From: Oceanospirillum sp048265165
Lineage (GTDB): Bacteria > Pseudomonadota > Gammaproteobacteria > Pseudomonadales > Halomonadaceae
Direction of reading: 5' to 3'
Length of the DNA stretch: 64,000 nucleotides
NCBI RefSeq assembly: GCF_048265165.1
Contig: NZ_JBLXCD010000003.1
Coordinates: 484,291-548,290, forward strand
Shown: in pieces, positions 54,207-63,124 of the stretch
Position numbering within the stretch: position 1 is the first letter of the stretch
How the letters are laid out: each line of letters begins with the position of its first letter
Notes under the pieces: generated by a model
Told to the model about the DNA's origin: nothing
Seen by the model: only the letters and a program-made list of their open reading frames with translations
The model's database searches: none
Program-made: the position numbers and the translations under genes

Positions 54207-54908
54207 ATGCGCCTTGCTATAATTCCCGCCCGAGGTGGCAGTAAACGAATCCCCCGGAAGAATATCAAAGTCTTCGGAAATAAACCGATGATAGCTTGGT
54301 CCATAGAAGCTGCATTAAAAAGCGACTGTTTTGATCGGGTCATTGTCTCAACTGATGATCAGGAAATTGCAGATACTGCACAGAAATACGGTGCAGAAGT
54401 GCCCTTTATGCGGCCGGCAGAGCTGGCAGATGATTATGCAGGCACAATCCCTGTAATCCGTCACGCCATCGAGCAACTCCAGACAAAAGAACAAACTAAG
54501 ATCAGTTACGCCTGCTGTATTTATGCAACCGCACCTTTTGTATCCACGCATGACATCCGCTCTGGCTGGGAATCCATTGCAAAAAGTGCTGCTGACTACG
54601 CCTTTACTGTCACCAGCTACCCGTTCCCTATCCAGCGAGCAATAAAGCTCACGGAACAGGGTAGAGTTCACATGTTTAACCCTGAACATTTTATGACTCG
54701 ATCCCAGGATCTTGAAGAAGCCTGGCATGACGCTGGGCAATTTTACTGGGGCACAGCCAGTGCCTGGCTTCAGGAAAAACCTCTGTTCGCAGAAGGCTCC
54801 ATCCCCATAAAACTTCCGCGTCACAGAGTTCAGGATATTGATACACCAGAAGACTGGCAGCGTGCCGAATGGCTATTCAAAGCAATGCAAGCCGAACAAA
54901 ACCTCTAA
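54207..54908 (+). CDS. pseF: CMP-pseudaminic acid synthetase PseF
   Basis: The 233-residue protein is a cytidylyltransferase with N-terminal IPARGGSKRIPRKNI, as in NeuA/PseF. It activates the nonulosonic acid with CTP for transfer by a Maf-type glycosyltransferase. The stop overlaps the pseG start (TAATG). Confidence 0.95.
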   Translation: MRLAIIPARGGSKRIPRKNIKVFGNKPMIAWSIEAALKSDCFDRVIVSTDDQEIADTAQKYGAEVPFMRPAELADDYAGTIPVIRHAIEQLQTKEQTKISYACCIYATAPFVSTHDIRSGWESIAKSAADYAFTVTSYPFPIQRAIKLTEQGRVHMFNPEHFMTRSQDLEEAWHDAGQFYWGTASAWLQEKPLFAEGSIPIKLPRHRVQDIDTPEDWQRAEWLFKAMQAEQNL

Positions 54909-55996
54909 TGAACGTCCTATTCAGAGCCGATGCCTCTATTGAGATGGGGACAGGCCATATTATGCGCTGCCTGACCCTTGCCAACGCCCTGAAAGAGCGA
55001 GGTGTACAATGCCATTTTATCTGCCGCGAGCATAAGGGGCACCTAATCCCTTTGCTTATTGAACACGGCCACAGCGTACACTCTTTAACTACCCGCTTTC
55101 CCCAGATGAAAGATGAGCACACATCCGATGACTCTCAGCTGGCCCATGCCTCCTGGCTGGGCTGCAGCCAGACAAGCGATGCTCATTTGTGCCAAAGCAT
55201 TGCGCAGGAAATACAACCAGACTGGTTGGTTGTCGATCACTACGCCCTTGATATTCAGTGGCAAAGGCTACTGCGTCCCCATTGCTCAAAGCTTATGGTA
55301 ATCGATGACTTGGCAGATAGGCAGCATGACTGCGACTTACTGCTAGACCAAACCTTTGGCCGGGATACAGACGACTACCGTCCTCTTGTTCCTCAGGACT
55401 GCCAACTGCTTTGTGGGGCTGAGTACGCCTTGTTAAGACCTGAATTTTCCCAATGGCGCAGCTACAGCCTAAAACGCCGTAAGCATGGCCCACTAGAACA
55501 CCTACTTATTAATCTAGGTGGTGTTGATAAAGACAATATCACAGGCCAAATACTAACCGCCCTAACCACTGGGACTTTACCTAAAAGCTGTCAAATTACC
55601 GTTGTAATGGGGACTACTGCTCCCTGGATAAAAGAAGTAAAGCAACAAGCCACTGAAATTCCCTGGCCTACTCAGGTCAAAGTCGGTGTCAGCAATATGG
55701 CTGAACTGATGGCCAACAGTGACCTTGCCATAGGGGCAGCAGGGGCCACCTCATGGGAAAGGTGCTGCCTGGGCTTGCCAACCATCATGCTTGTATTAGC
55801 AGACAACCAAAGTACGATTGCTAACAGGTTGCAAAAAGCCGGTGCTGCAGCTGTGCTACAGAAAGATTTCCATGAACAAAGTCTGACAGAGCTTATTGGG
55901 GCTGTTCAAAAAGATCAGAAAACATTCGTAAAGCATGCACAATATATATGTGATGGCATAGGTGTGCAGCGGGTACTAGAGCTACTGAGCACTTAA
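54908..55996 (+). CDS. pseG: UDP-sugar hydrolase PseG
   Basis: The start is ATG at 54908 (MNVLFRADASIEMGTGH), overlapping the pseF stop; upstream in-frame codons lie inside pseF. The 362-residue protein has a GT-B-like fold with the N-terminal G-GH motif (MGTGHIMRCLTLA) and LAIGAAGATSWERCCLGLP. It removes UDP from the 2,4-diamino-altrose intermediate, leaving the sugar for PseI. Confidence 0.95.
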   Translation: MNVLFRADASIEMGTGHIMRCLTLANALKERGVQCHFICREHKGHLIPLLIEHGHSVHSLTTRFPQMKDEHTSDDSQLAHASWLGCSQTSDAHLCQSIAQEIQPDWLVVDHYALDIQWQRLLRPHCSKLMVIDDLADRQHDCDLLLDQTFGRDTDDYRPLVPQDCQLLCGAEYALLRPEFSQWRSYSLKRRKHGPLEHLLINLGGVDKDNITGQILTALTTGTLPKSCQITVVMGTTAPWIKEVKQQATEIPWPTQVKVGVSNMAELMANSDLAIGAAGATSWERCCLGLPTIMLVLADNQSTIANRLQKAGAAAVLQKDFHEQSLTELIGAVQKDQKTFVKHAQYICDGIGVQRVLELLST

Positions 55997-55997
55997 T

Positions 55998-56645
55998 ATG
56001 AAAATTAGTTTTTTATGCAGTAATGCTCAGCATCCAGTGAATAGATATTTACAACGCTGGATCAGCGCAAATGAGCACGATTACCAAATTGAGCTGGTAC
56101 GGGACAAAAATGCCTTAACAGGCGGTGAACTACTGTTCTTAATTTCCTGCTCACAGGTTGTTAATACTCAGGACCGGGCTCAATACACGTATACACTGGT
56201 ATTACACGCCAGCGACCTGCCTAAAGGGCGCGGCTGGAGCCCTTATATTTGGGATATTATTAATGGCGCTCATGAGATCACGGTGACGCTATTAGAGGCT
56301 GAAGACAAGGTCGATAGCGGTCGCATCTGGCAAAAGAAGCGGGTTCCTCTGACAGAGGATATGCTGTGGGATGAGATTAACAACCAACTATTTGCCGCAG
56401 AGTTAGAGCTCATTGACTATGCCGTGGCTAATTTTCAAACCATTCAGCCCGAGACACAATCTTGTCAAATTGAGCCCACTTATTACCCCAAACGGTCTCC
56501 TGAAGACAGCCAGATTGATCCTCATAAAACAATAGCCGAGCAATTTAATACCCTCAGAATATGCGACCCTAAACGATTCCCTGCCTATTTTGAATTACAC
56601 GGCAAACGGTATAACATTATTTTGGAGAAGGCAGATGACAAATAA
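55998..56645 (+). CDS. Formyltransferase-family protein of the pse operon
   Basis: The 215-residue protein has a formyltransferase core: LHASDLPKGRGWSP (69-82) with H70 matching the catalytic His, and KVDSGRIW with D106 matching the catalytic Asp. The residue two before the His, normally Asn in methionyl-tRNA formyltransferase, is V68. It sits exactly where pseudaminate loci often carry the PseH acetyltransferase. It therefore probably adds a formyl group from 10-formyl-tetrahydrofolate to the C4 amine of the UDP-L-altrose intermediate, leading to an N-formyl pseudaminic acid (7-formamido). It is too short and too divergent to be Fmt. It overlaps pseI by 11 bp. Confidence 0.85.
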   Translation: MKISFLCSNAQHPVNRYLQRWISANEHDYQIELVRDKNALTGGELLFLISCSQVVNTQDRAQYTYTLVLHASDLPKGRGWSPYIWDIINGAHEITVTLLEAEDKVDSGRIWQKKRVPLTEDMLWDEINNQLFAAELELIDYAVANFQTIQPETQSCQIEPTYYPKRSPEDSQIDPHKTIAEQFNTLRICDPKRFPAYFELHGKRYNIILEKADDK

Positions 56646-57687
56646 ACTGGTTATTGATGGTTGTGAGATTAGCCCAGATAATGCTCCTTACATCATTGCC
56701 GAAATGTCAGCAAACCATAATGGTAACCTAGACACAGCCTTCCGCATCATTGAAGAAGCCAAAAAATCTGGCGCTGATGCAGTGAAAATTCAGACCTATA
56801 CTCCCGATACCATAACACTGAATTCTGACCAGTCAGACTTTCAAATTAAAGGCGGACTATGGGACGGTAAAACTCTATACGAATTGTATGAGTGGGCCCA
56901 TACTCCCTGGGAATGGCACAAACCCTTATTTGAGTACGCACGGCAGATAGGAATCACAATATTCAGCTCGCCTTTTGACGCAACCGCTGTCGACCTACTG
57001 GAAGACCTGAACGCACCTGCCTATAAAATTGCCTCGTTTGAAGCAGTTGACCTGCCATTAATTAAGTACGTAGCGGCTACCGGAAAACCCATGATTATCT
57101 CCACAGGTATGGCTGATGCGGAAGAGATTCAGGAAGCTATTGAAGCGGCGCGGGAAGGCGGCTGTAAAGAACTGGCGATTCTCCACTGTGTCAGTGGTTA
57201 CCCTGCACCGGCAAAGGACTATAACCTGCGTACCATACCCGATATGCAACAACGATTTGGCTTGGTTACAGGCTTATCTGACCACACTCTGGACAACACA
57301 ACGGCCATCGCCAGTGTTGCAATGGGAGCATCTATTATAGAGAAACACTTTACCTTAGATCGCAACGGCGGAGGCCCGGATGATAGCTTTTCGCTGGAAC
57401 CCGCAGAATTAAAAGCACTATGCCGTGATAGTAAAACCGCATGGCAGGCCTTAGGTAATATTGATTACGGGCGCAAATCCAGTGAGCAAGGAAATGTTCA
57501 GTTCAGGCGATCCTTGTATTTCACGAAGGATATGCAGGCAGGGGATGTCATTACAGAAGATAGCATCAGAAGTGTTAGGCCTGGGTATGGATTACCCCCG
57601 AAGTATTACAGCCACCTTATTGGGAAAAAGTTAAAAAAGGATGTTAAGTACGGCGAGCCTACATATTATGAAGCAATAAATACTTAA
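56635..57687 (+). CDS. pseI: Pseudaminic acid synthase PseI
   Basis: The start is ATG at 56635 (MTNKLVIDGCEIS), preceded by GGAGAAGG, inside the end of the formyltransferase gene. The 350-residue NeuB-family protein has PYIIAEMSANHNG, GADAVKIQTYTPDTIT, FSSPFDATAVDLLE and a C-terminal SAF (antifreeze-like) domain. It condenses the 6-deoxy-diamino sugar with phosphoenolpyruvate. It is the last gene of the operon. Confidence 0.96.
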   Translation: MTNKLVIDGCEISPDNAPYIIAEMSANHNGNLDTAFRIIEEAKKSGADAVKIQTYTPDTITLNSDQSDFQIKGGLWDGKTLYELYEWAHTPWEWHKPLFEYARQIGITIFSSPFDATAVDLLEDLNAPAYKIASFEAVDLPLIKYVAATGKPMIISTGMADAEEIQEAIEAAREGGCKELAILHCVSGYPAPAKDYNLRTIPDMQQRFGLVTGLSDHTLDNTTAIASVAMGASIIEKHFTLDRNGGGPDDSFSLEPAELKALCRDSKTAWQALGNIDYGRKSSEQGNVQFRRSLYFTKDMQAGDVITEDSIRSVRPGYGLPPKYYSHLIGKKLKKDVKYGEPTYYEAINT

Positions 57688-57880
57688 AGTAGGCTGAAGC
57701 CTTTAAAATACGTCTCAACCACTGCAAGTGATTGTGGTGGTAGGCTGGGTCTTCTCTTATTTCTGCCCCCTTTTCAAATCGAAGGATGGAATTCCCGGAT
57801 ATCAACAGCCTCTGTATCACTTTCAGTGGCAGTATTTAAATATACATCCCGGAAACCATCCTTCATATATAGACATTACG
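57688..57880. other. Convergent gap between pseI and the fliT-like gene
   Basis: The 193-bp gap has no gene. A short dyad, AGGCTGAAGCCT followed by TTAAAAT (about 57691-57709), and an imperfect dyad around ACCAC/GTGGT (57719-57743) may give weak termination of the pse transcript. No strong terminator is seen. Confidence 0.45.
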
Positions 57881-58192
57881 TCAAACTTTCTTATAGGCAG
57901 AAATCCCTCGGCTCCCCCTAGCAAGCTTGCCAGTCTCATCCGTTAAGGCACTTCGTTTCTTTTTGGCCATTTTCAGGATATCCATGATATCAGAAACCAG
58001 CTGATCACCTTCTTCTTTTACCAAGGCCTTATCAACGTCACTCATCTGAGTAAGTGTCTCAGAAAAAAAGACCTGCAAATCTCTTTCAAGCTTATCACCA
58101 CTTGTGGAGACGGCATCCCAGTCATCTTTTTCAGCGAGAGCATGAATTTCCTGTGCAGCATCTCGTAGCTGTCGCCAGTTATCTAACCCCAT
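57881..58192 (-). CDS. FliT-like flagellar protein
   Basis: The 103-residue helical protein ends RGSRGISAYKKV, similar to FliT/FlaI-type proteins of Pseudomonas, Shewanella and Vibrio that lie after fliS. It is probably an export chaperone for FliD or a flagellar regulator. It is separated from fliS by the Maf gene (13-bp gap to maf). The family call rests on size, helical content, C-terminal motif and location. Confidence 0.65.
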   Translation of the reverse strand: MGLDNWRQLRDAAQEIHALAEKDDWDAVSTSGDKLERDLQVFFSETLTQMSDVDKALVKEEGDQLVSDIMDILKMAKKKRSALTDETGKLARGSRGISAYKKV

Positions 58193-58205
58193 AACTTAGC
58201 TCCTC

Positions 58206-60380
58206 CTAGTCGAACATGTCATACCGGGATTCCTGATCCCAGTCCAAACAATGATCCCTGAAGTCAACTTTAACATCCTCAAAAAATAACTTGAGCTGTT
58301 CAAACTGCCCATTTAATGACTCTAGCACTGCATCTTTAGGGCCTGGGAGCATAGCGGTAGACGTGATCACGCTTAACATGTAGAGCAGCGAGCCATCAAA
58401 TAATGAATACAGCCAAGCATGGCTATCATCCAAAACTTTATCACTATGAAATTCCTGTATAAAGCGATCTGTCAATGCGAAAGCTTGAGGAATATCAGTA
58501 ACAGGCGAGATCATATTAATAGCGTAGTCGCAGGCTTGGTCTACACGATCCTTAACCAACTCCAAATTCTCTAATAAATGATCTGTATGTGACTCAGGGC
58601 TAAAGCTGAAAAAAGCGGCAAACACGTCACCCATAAGCTCTTGCTTGTCAGAAGGGACACTCAGAGAGTCCAGATCAATATCTTCACTACGAAGAGGTGT
58701 TGCCCCCTCAATCAAGGCACCGTCGCTACAGTTATGGAAGTTCACATTACCTTGCATAGTATAGCTCCAGCCGGCAATGACAGATTCAAGCTCCCTCTTA
58801 AACATCGGGTAAAAACCAGAAGAGTAAACTTCTTTATCATCAAAGTTTGACTCATATACTTCCGAGTTTTTCTTAAACTTAAAGTTGTCAGCCATATCTT
58901 TCTTAAGATATTGATAGCTACTATCTTTAGAGTGATGCTTCGTTATATCAACTGACCCCATGTCTGTTCCAAAGAAATAAAAATCCTTGAATCCCATGAC
59001 AACCAGAGAGGTAACCGCAGAGTGGACGCAACTCGGTGCCAATCGGGGTAGAATAGCAAGCCCTTTATTGGGCAAGGCATAATTAAGGAACGAAGAACCT
59101 GTTTCAATATCCTTTAAAATCATCCCTTTTTTCTTAAATAGCTCAGCAACGCCTGGGTGAACCTGAGATACTTGAATAAGGGTAATTTCCTTCAGTGCAT
59201 CAGAGAAATTTTCAATGCCATCAGAAGATTTTTTGATCCAGCATGTGACACTAGCTGTACGCTCTAACTCCACATGAAAATCAGGCTTTACTTTATTTTT
59301 AAGTAATGTCCTTAGGGAAGAACCACAACTAACGACAACAAATCTATCTTGATTATTCCTAATAAAGTCAAGATCCAGATCCAATGAGGGGCCATTACCT
59401 ATAATCATAACAGGCAAATCATCCTGATCCAGAGTTTTCTTCAATTCTCTATTAGAAGCCAGAATAGGTATATATGCTTTGAAGTTACCAATAGTATGCG
59501 CCAGGCTGTAGCGCGAGTCATCATAAAAGCCAAAGCCCGAGAGGTAACTATAGCTGATAGCTTCTTTCAGATTTTTAAAAAGATCTTTATAATCATCTTT
59601 ATAAAAAGCAGAATACAAGTATGCACCAGCTACATTATGACGGCCACTTGCTGAAACGAGTATAGATACTTCATTCAGAAGCAGTTTATGATCTTTTTCA
59701 ACAAGGATATGCAACCTGAAATCATTATTAACTGCTTTCTCTAATATCGATTTCCAATCTAACAGTTGCAGTGAAGCATAAAAAACATCAGGATCAGGCT
59801 CAATAACATAAAGATGCTTAATATCATGACTGGCATACAGCTTTTCAATATCAAAGCCCATGCCAACAGAAAAGCAAAACATAGCATTCACAAAATCAGG
59901 CAACTGGTGATCAATATTAACTTCTGATTCAGCTAATTCTTTGTTATCTTTTGACTGAGAACTTATCAGGTTAAGTAACTTTTCACCAATAGTACTTAAT
60001 GCTGAGAATTGAAATTTAGCCAGTTTCTTAAGATGAGAAGAATGAATATAGTTGACTTTATCACTAACTGGTTTGTCTTCATTTCCAGGCAAAATAAAGA
60101 AAGGGCGCTGAACAGGTGCTTTAATATATCCACTCAGATTCTCTAAGCATTGTTGAACAGGATTCCCCCCATATAACAATACTTCAGATGACCGATCAAA
60201 AAGATTAATATCTCCTGCATCATCATAAATAAGGAATATATTTTCTTCTTTATAGTCAGAAAATTTTTCGTAAATACTAGGCAGGTATTTTTTAAATGCT
60301 TCCAGGTTATCGGTAAGCCGCTTTTCAATAAAAGCGGCTACTAACTCCTGATCCGAAAACGAGTTAGTTTTATCCGGCAT
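58206..60380 (-). CDS. maf: Motility-associated factor glycosyltransferase (Maf)
   Basis: The 724-residue protein is of the Maf/DUF115 family. The GT core motif is GNGPSLDLDLDF (328-339), followed by VVSCGSSLR and PDFHVELE, then YFFGTDMGSV. An N-terminal Maf domain and a C-terminal helical domain flank it. There are no membrane spans. Maf proteins transfer CMP-activated nonulosonic acids to Ser/Thr of flagellin in the cytoplasm before export; here the donor would come from the facing pse operon. The start overlaps the fliS end by 11 bp, so it belongs to the filament operon. The gene looks A/T-richer than its neighbours. Confidence 0.92.
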   Translation of the reverse strand: MPDKTNSFSDQELVAAFIEKRLTDNLEAFKKYLPSIYEKFSDYKEENIFLIYDDAGDINLFDRSSEVLLYGGNPVQQCLENLSGYIKAPVQRPFFILPGNEDKPVSDKVNYIHSSHLKKLAKFQFSALSTIGEKLLNLISSQSKDNKELAESEVNIDHQLPDFVNAMFCFSVGMGFDIEKLYASHDIKHLYVIEPDPDVFYASLQLLDWKSILEKAVNNDFRLHILVEKDHKLLLNEVSILVSASGRHNVAGAYLYSAFYKDDYKDLFKNLKEAISYSYLSGFGFYDDSRYSLAHTIGNFKAYIPILASNRELKKTLDQDDLPVMIIGNGPSLDLDLDFIRNNQDRFVVVSCGSSLRTLLKNKVKPDFHVELERTASVTCWIKKSSDGIENFSDALKEITLIQVSQVHPGVAELFKKKGMILKDIETGSSFLNYALPNKGLAILPRLAPSCVHSAVTSLVVMGFKDFYFFGTDMGSVDITKHHSKDSSYQYLKKDMADNFKFKKNSEVYESNFDDKEVYSSGFYPMFKRELESVIAGWSYTMQGNVNFHNCSDGALIEGATPLRSEDIDLDSLSVPSDKQELMGDVFAAFFSFSPESHTDHLLENLELVKDRVDQACDYAINMISPVTDIPQAFALTDRFIQEFHSDKVLDDSHAWLYSLFDGSLLYMLSVITSTAMLPGPKDAVLESLNGQFEQLKLFFEDVKVDFRDHCLDWDQESRYDMFD

Positions 60381-60807
60381 CAGTACTCACCATAGGGCCA
60401 CTGGACCTCTGATTCTCTGCCTCAACCACGGCATCTGCAGGAATTGAATCCCACCCTGCTTTAATTTCACCCATAACTTTCTCGGCAGCTTCAACTTTTT
60501 CAATACTCATCTCTGCAGATGCTGAAATAAGCTGATTAAGACAGAAGTCATACAAAGCCAACAGGTTATCGGAAACTTCTTTATTTTGATCTGACTGCAG
60601 GCTTGTAGCCAGCGTTGTGATAATCGCCTGCGCCTTGGATATATGGAATGACTTTTTCTCATAATCCTTATTTTCAATTGCGACTTTCGCTTGCTTCAGA
60701 AAGATCATGCAGCCATCAATTAATTTTTTCGTAACCTGATAAGGGGACGCTCCCTCTAAGCCACTTTCCACACTAACATTTTTATATTTACTGATTGCCC
60801 GGTTCAT
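60370..60807 (-). CDS. fliS: Flagellin export chaperone FliS
   Basis: The 145-residue helical protein has YKNVSVESGLEGASPYQVTKKLIDG, the FliS N-terminal pattern with SP-[QR]-[VL], and a central NLLALYDFCLNQLI. It binds the flagellin C-terminus and prevents early polymerisation. It lies 11 bp after fliD. Its C-terminal end is longer than usual and overlaps maf. Confidence 0.95.
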   Translation of the reverse strand: MNRAISKYKNVSVESGLEGASPYQVTKKLIDGCMIFLKQAKVAIENKDYEKKSFHISKAQAIITTLATSLQSDQNKEVSDNLLALYDFCLNQLISASAEMSIEKVEAAEKVMGEIKAGWDSIPADAVVEAENQRSSGPMVSTDAG

Positions 60808-60818
60808 AAAAAACCCCT

Positions 60819-62480
60819 TTAACTTGATGATATACCTGATAATGCTGCCAACTGCGGCTGAATCTGGGACATGATAGCATTCATTCTGGCCATAGATGTA
60901 TCCAGAGCAGTAAATTGCTGCTGCAGAGTTTCCCTGTAGCTTTCAATATAGCGGGAATGCGCTTCATACTGCTCTTCAAGGTCATCCAGCTGCTCCTGGA
61001 AAGAGTCTTCCTGGCCTTTGATAATCCCGGTAATACCAACGTAACTGTCAACCTGTTCACTGATCAGATCGGCAATACCATCGCTTGAAACCGCACCAGC
61101 ACCCGCAAAGAGCTTCTGCATGCCTTCAAGATTGTCCAGCGCATCATCAAGGCGGTCACTATCTGTTGCCAGAGTGCCATCACTTTCAATCTCGAGACCT
61201 ATGGAGTAAAGAGTATCCATTCCCTGATCTGCGCCACCAACCTGCTGAGTAATCATACTGTTCAGTACCGACTCAACATTACGAACGATAGGGTCGTTTG
61301 AAAGCTTACCAGCAGTGTAATTTCCATCTTCATCCACCGTACCTTTCAGCTCATTCATTGTTTCCCGGAGCTTATTGTAGGCACTGGCGAAAGCCTGAAC
61401 TTTAGATTTCACATCACCGGTATTTTCACCTACGGTGACACTTGAAGTTTCTACATCAGAAGTACCTGTACCCGGTGACTGCTTCAGGGCAGTAATCGTC
61501 AGGCCAGCTACAGCACTGTCAAACTCATTGCTATCATTGGTGATCGAAACTCCATCCACTTTAATCTCAGCGTCTGAAGCAGGTGACGTCATGCTCACAT
61601 CACCTGTAGTGGCAAGCTCTGTAATCCCCGTAACACTAAGGTCGTTACCAGTACCGGTCACTGAAGACTGATACACCAAACGGCCATCGATAATATTAGC
61701 AATAACACCAAAATTGTCATCTGCACTGTTAACGGCTGCAACAATATCATCCAGTGTTTCATCGCCCGTCAGAGAAACATCAAACGTCTTACCATCTGCC
61801 GCAAAAGAAAGCGTGCCGCTCAGGTTTGCATCTTTTGCACTCGCAGCTTTCTCAGACATAGAACCTGCAGTTGTAAAACTGCTCATATCTGCATCACTAC
61901 TGGTGACTGTCAGAGCTTGGCCTGTACCTTCAGCATAATACTCCAGACGGCCATCAGTAATTCTCGCTCCAATACCAGAAAGAGCCGCAATATTATCTTT
62001 AATATCACTCAATGAATCGCCGGCACCGACTGTAATGTCAACCGCCGTACCACTGTCAATTTGAAAAGACAGCGTCCCGGACTTACCCAGCGCAGCAGAT
62101 GTATCAACAAAACTATCGCTTTGATACATTACTGAACGCCAGTCAGACGTTGCCTTACTACCACTGGCAAGATTAACAACTTCAATATCATAGGATGAAG
62201 CAACAGCGTTAGTGTCCGACTCAATCTTAATAAGGTCGCCACTACTGGGCTGCGTTAAAGTAGGCGTCATTGTCGTAAACAGTGACGCATCCTTCAGATC
62301 ATCTGCAGCGGTCTGAAAATCAGACATCAGGCTTTTTAGGATGCCCAAACCTGATAGTGAATCTTCTGTCTGGATCTCACGTTTTCCCAGCTGTTCAACC
62401 TTAGGTTGAGCTGCAACATTAACCAGACCCTCAAGCATTGTTGATAAATCAAGCCCGGAACCAATTCCTAAAAAGTTCAT
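60819..62480 (-). CDS. fliD: Flagellar filament cap protein FliD
   Basis: The 553-residue protein begins with N-terminal GIGSGLDLSTMLEGLVNVA, has a Ser/Thr/Asp-rich variable middle (about 100-350), and ends with the helical FliD_C (AFASAYNKLRETMNELKG, YRETLQQQFTALDTSMARMNAIMSQI). It caps the filament and directs flagellin folding. It lies 46 bp downstream of flaG. Confidence 0.97.
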   Translation of the reverse strand: MNFLGIGSGLDLSTMLEGLVNVAAQPKVEQLGKREIQTEDSLSGLGILKSLMSDFQTAADDLKDASLFTTMTPTLTQPSSGDLIKIESDTNAVASSYDIEVVNLASGSKATSDWRSVMYQSDSFVDTSAALGKSGTLSFQIDSGTAVDITVGAGDSLSDIKDNIAALSGIGARITDGRLEYYAEGTGQALTVTSSDADMSSFTTAGSMSEKAASAKDANLSGTLSFAADGKTFDVSLTGDETLDDIVAAVNSADDNFGVIANIIDGRLVYQSSVTGTGNDLSVTGITELATTGDVSMTSPASDAEIKVDGVSITNDSNEFDSAVAGLTITALKQSPGTGTSDVETSSVTVGENTGDVKSKVQAFASAYNKLRETMNELKGTVDEDGNYTAGKLSNDPIVRNVESVLNSMITQQVGGADQGMDTLYSIGLEIESDGTLATDSDRLDDALDNLEGMQKLFAGAGAVSSDGIADLISEQVDSYVGITGIIKGQEDSFQEQLDDLEEQYEAHSRYIESYRETLQQQFTALDTSMARMNAIMSQIQPQLAALSGISSS

Positions 62481-62526
62481 GTCGATCTCCTAATGACACC
62501 ATGCGCCATTTTAATACGTCAGTGAA

Positions 62527-62961
62527 TTAAACTTCATCCGAAAACAAGCTAAACGATTGAGTATTTGCGCCTGATAAAAACTCTTTCATCACTTCATCAA
62601 GACGCTTAGCAATCTCTATCGCCTGCTCTGAAGGAATCTGCCGAATCACTTCGTCAGTATCCTTATCTACAACCTTAACAACAACCTGCTGCAGCTCTTT
62701 TTCCACCTGAAGTCGCAGACTAACCTGCTGAATTTCAGCATATTGATTAACCTTATCTACAGCATCCTGAAGCTCTTTATCCCGATCACTATTGCCACCC
62801 TGGCCTGCCATCGCGGATTTCAGGTCATCAACAGCTGATGTTCGGGCATTATCAAGCTTAGCACCTGCCTCTGTTGTTGCTCTACTAACATCAACACCGG
62901 CAGTTTTTTGCCGCAACTCATAGCCTTGTGCAAAGGCATCATTAGAACCATCAACTTTCAT
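62527..62961 (-). CDS. flaG: Flagellar protein FlaG
   Basis: The 144-residue protein has a C-terminal FlaG domain: LRLQVEKELQQVVVKVVDKDTDEVIRQIP and then EQAIEIAKRL. The N-terminal half is polar. FlaG affects filament length in Pseudomonas and relatives. It lies between fliC and fliD, with its own sigma-28 promoter and a strong AGGAGG ribosome site. Confidence 0.93.
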   Translation of the reverse strand: MKVDGSNDAFAQGYELRQKTAGVDVSRATTEAGAKLDNARTSAVDDLKSAMAGQGGNSDRDKELQDAVDKVNQYAEIQQVSLRLQVEKELQQVVVKVVDKDTDEVIRQIPSEQAIEIAKRLDEVMKEFLSGANTQSFSLFSDEV

Positions 62962-63006
62962 GCCAATTCCTCCTAAGCCTTTCGGCTAAAAATTTCATTG
63001 GTATAG

Positions 63007-63033
63007 CTATCGGCCAGCAAGAGCAAAACTTAA
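63007..63033 (-). promoter_or_regulatory. Sigma-28 (FliA) promoter of flaG-fliD-fliS-maf-fliT
   Basis: On the minus strand: TTAAGTTT (63026-63033), an 11-nt spacer, then GCCGATAG (63007-63014). The sigma-28 consensus is TAAAGTTT-N11-GCCGATAA, so 14 of 16 positions match at exact spacing. It lies 46 bp upstream of the flaG start. Confidence 0.85.
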
Positions 63034-63074
63034 ATAGAGGCACCGCAAACAGCAAAAGATGTTTACCAGGACAA

Positions 63075-63102
63075 AAAAAATCCCGCCGAAGCGGGATTTT
63101 TT
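63075..63102 (-). terminator. Rho-independent terminator of the flagellin gene
   Basis: The stem TCCCGC (63081-63086) / GCGGGA (63091-63096) has a CGAA tetraloop and A6/T6 flanks. It lies 23 bp after the flagellin stop on the minus strand and works symmetrically. Confidence 0.92.
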
Positions 63103-63124
63103 GATCTTACTGGCGTTAAATCGA

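Noticed and set aside
54348..54824. 158-codon minus-strand frame inside pseF
   Set aside because: It is a shadow of pseF; the plus-strand product has clear cytidylyltransferase motifs.
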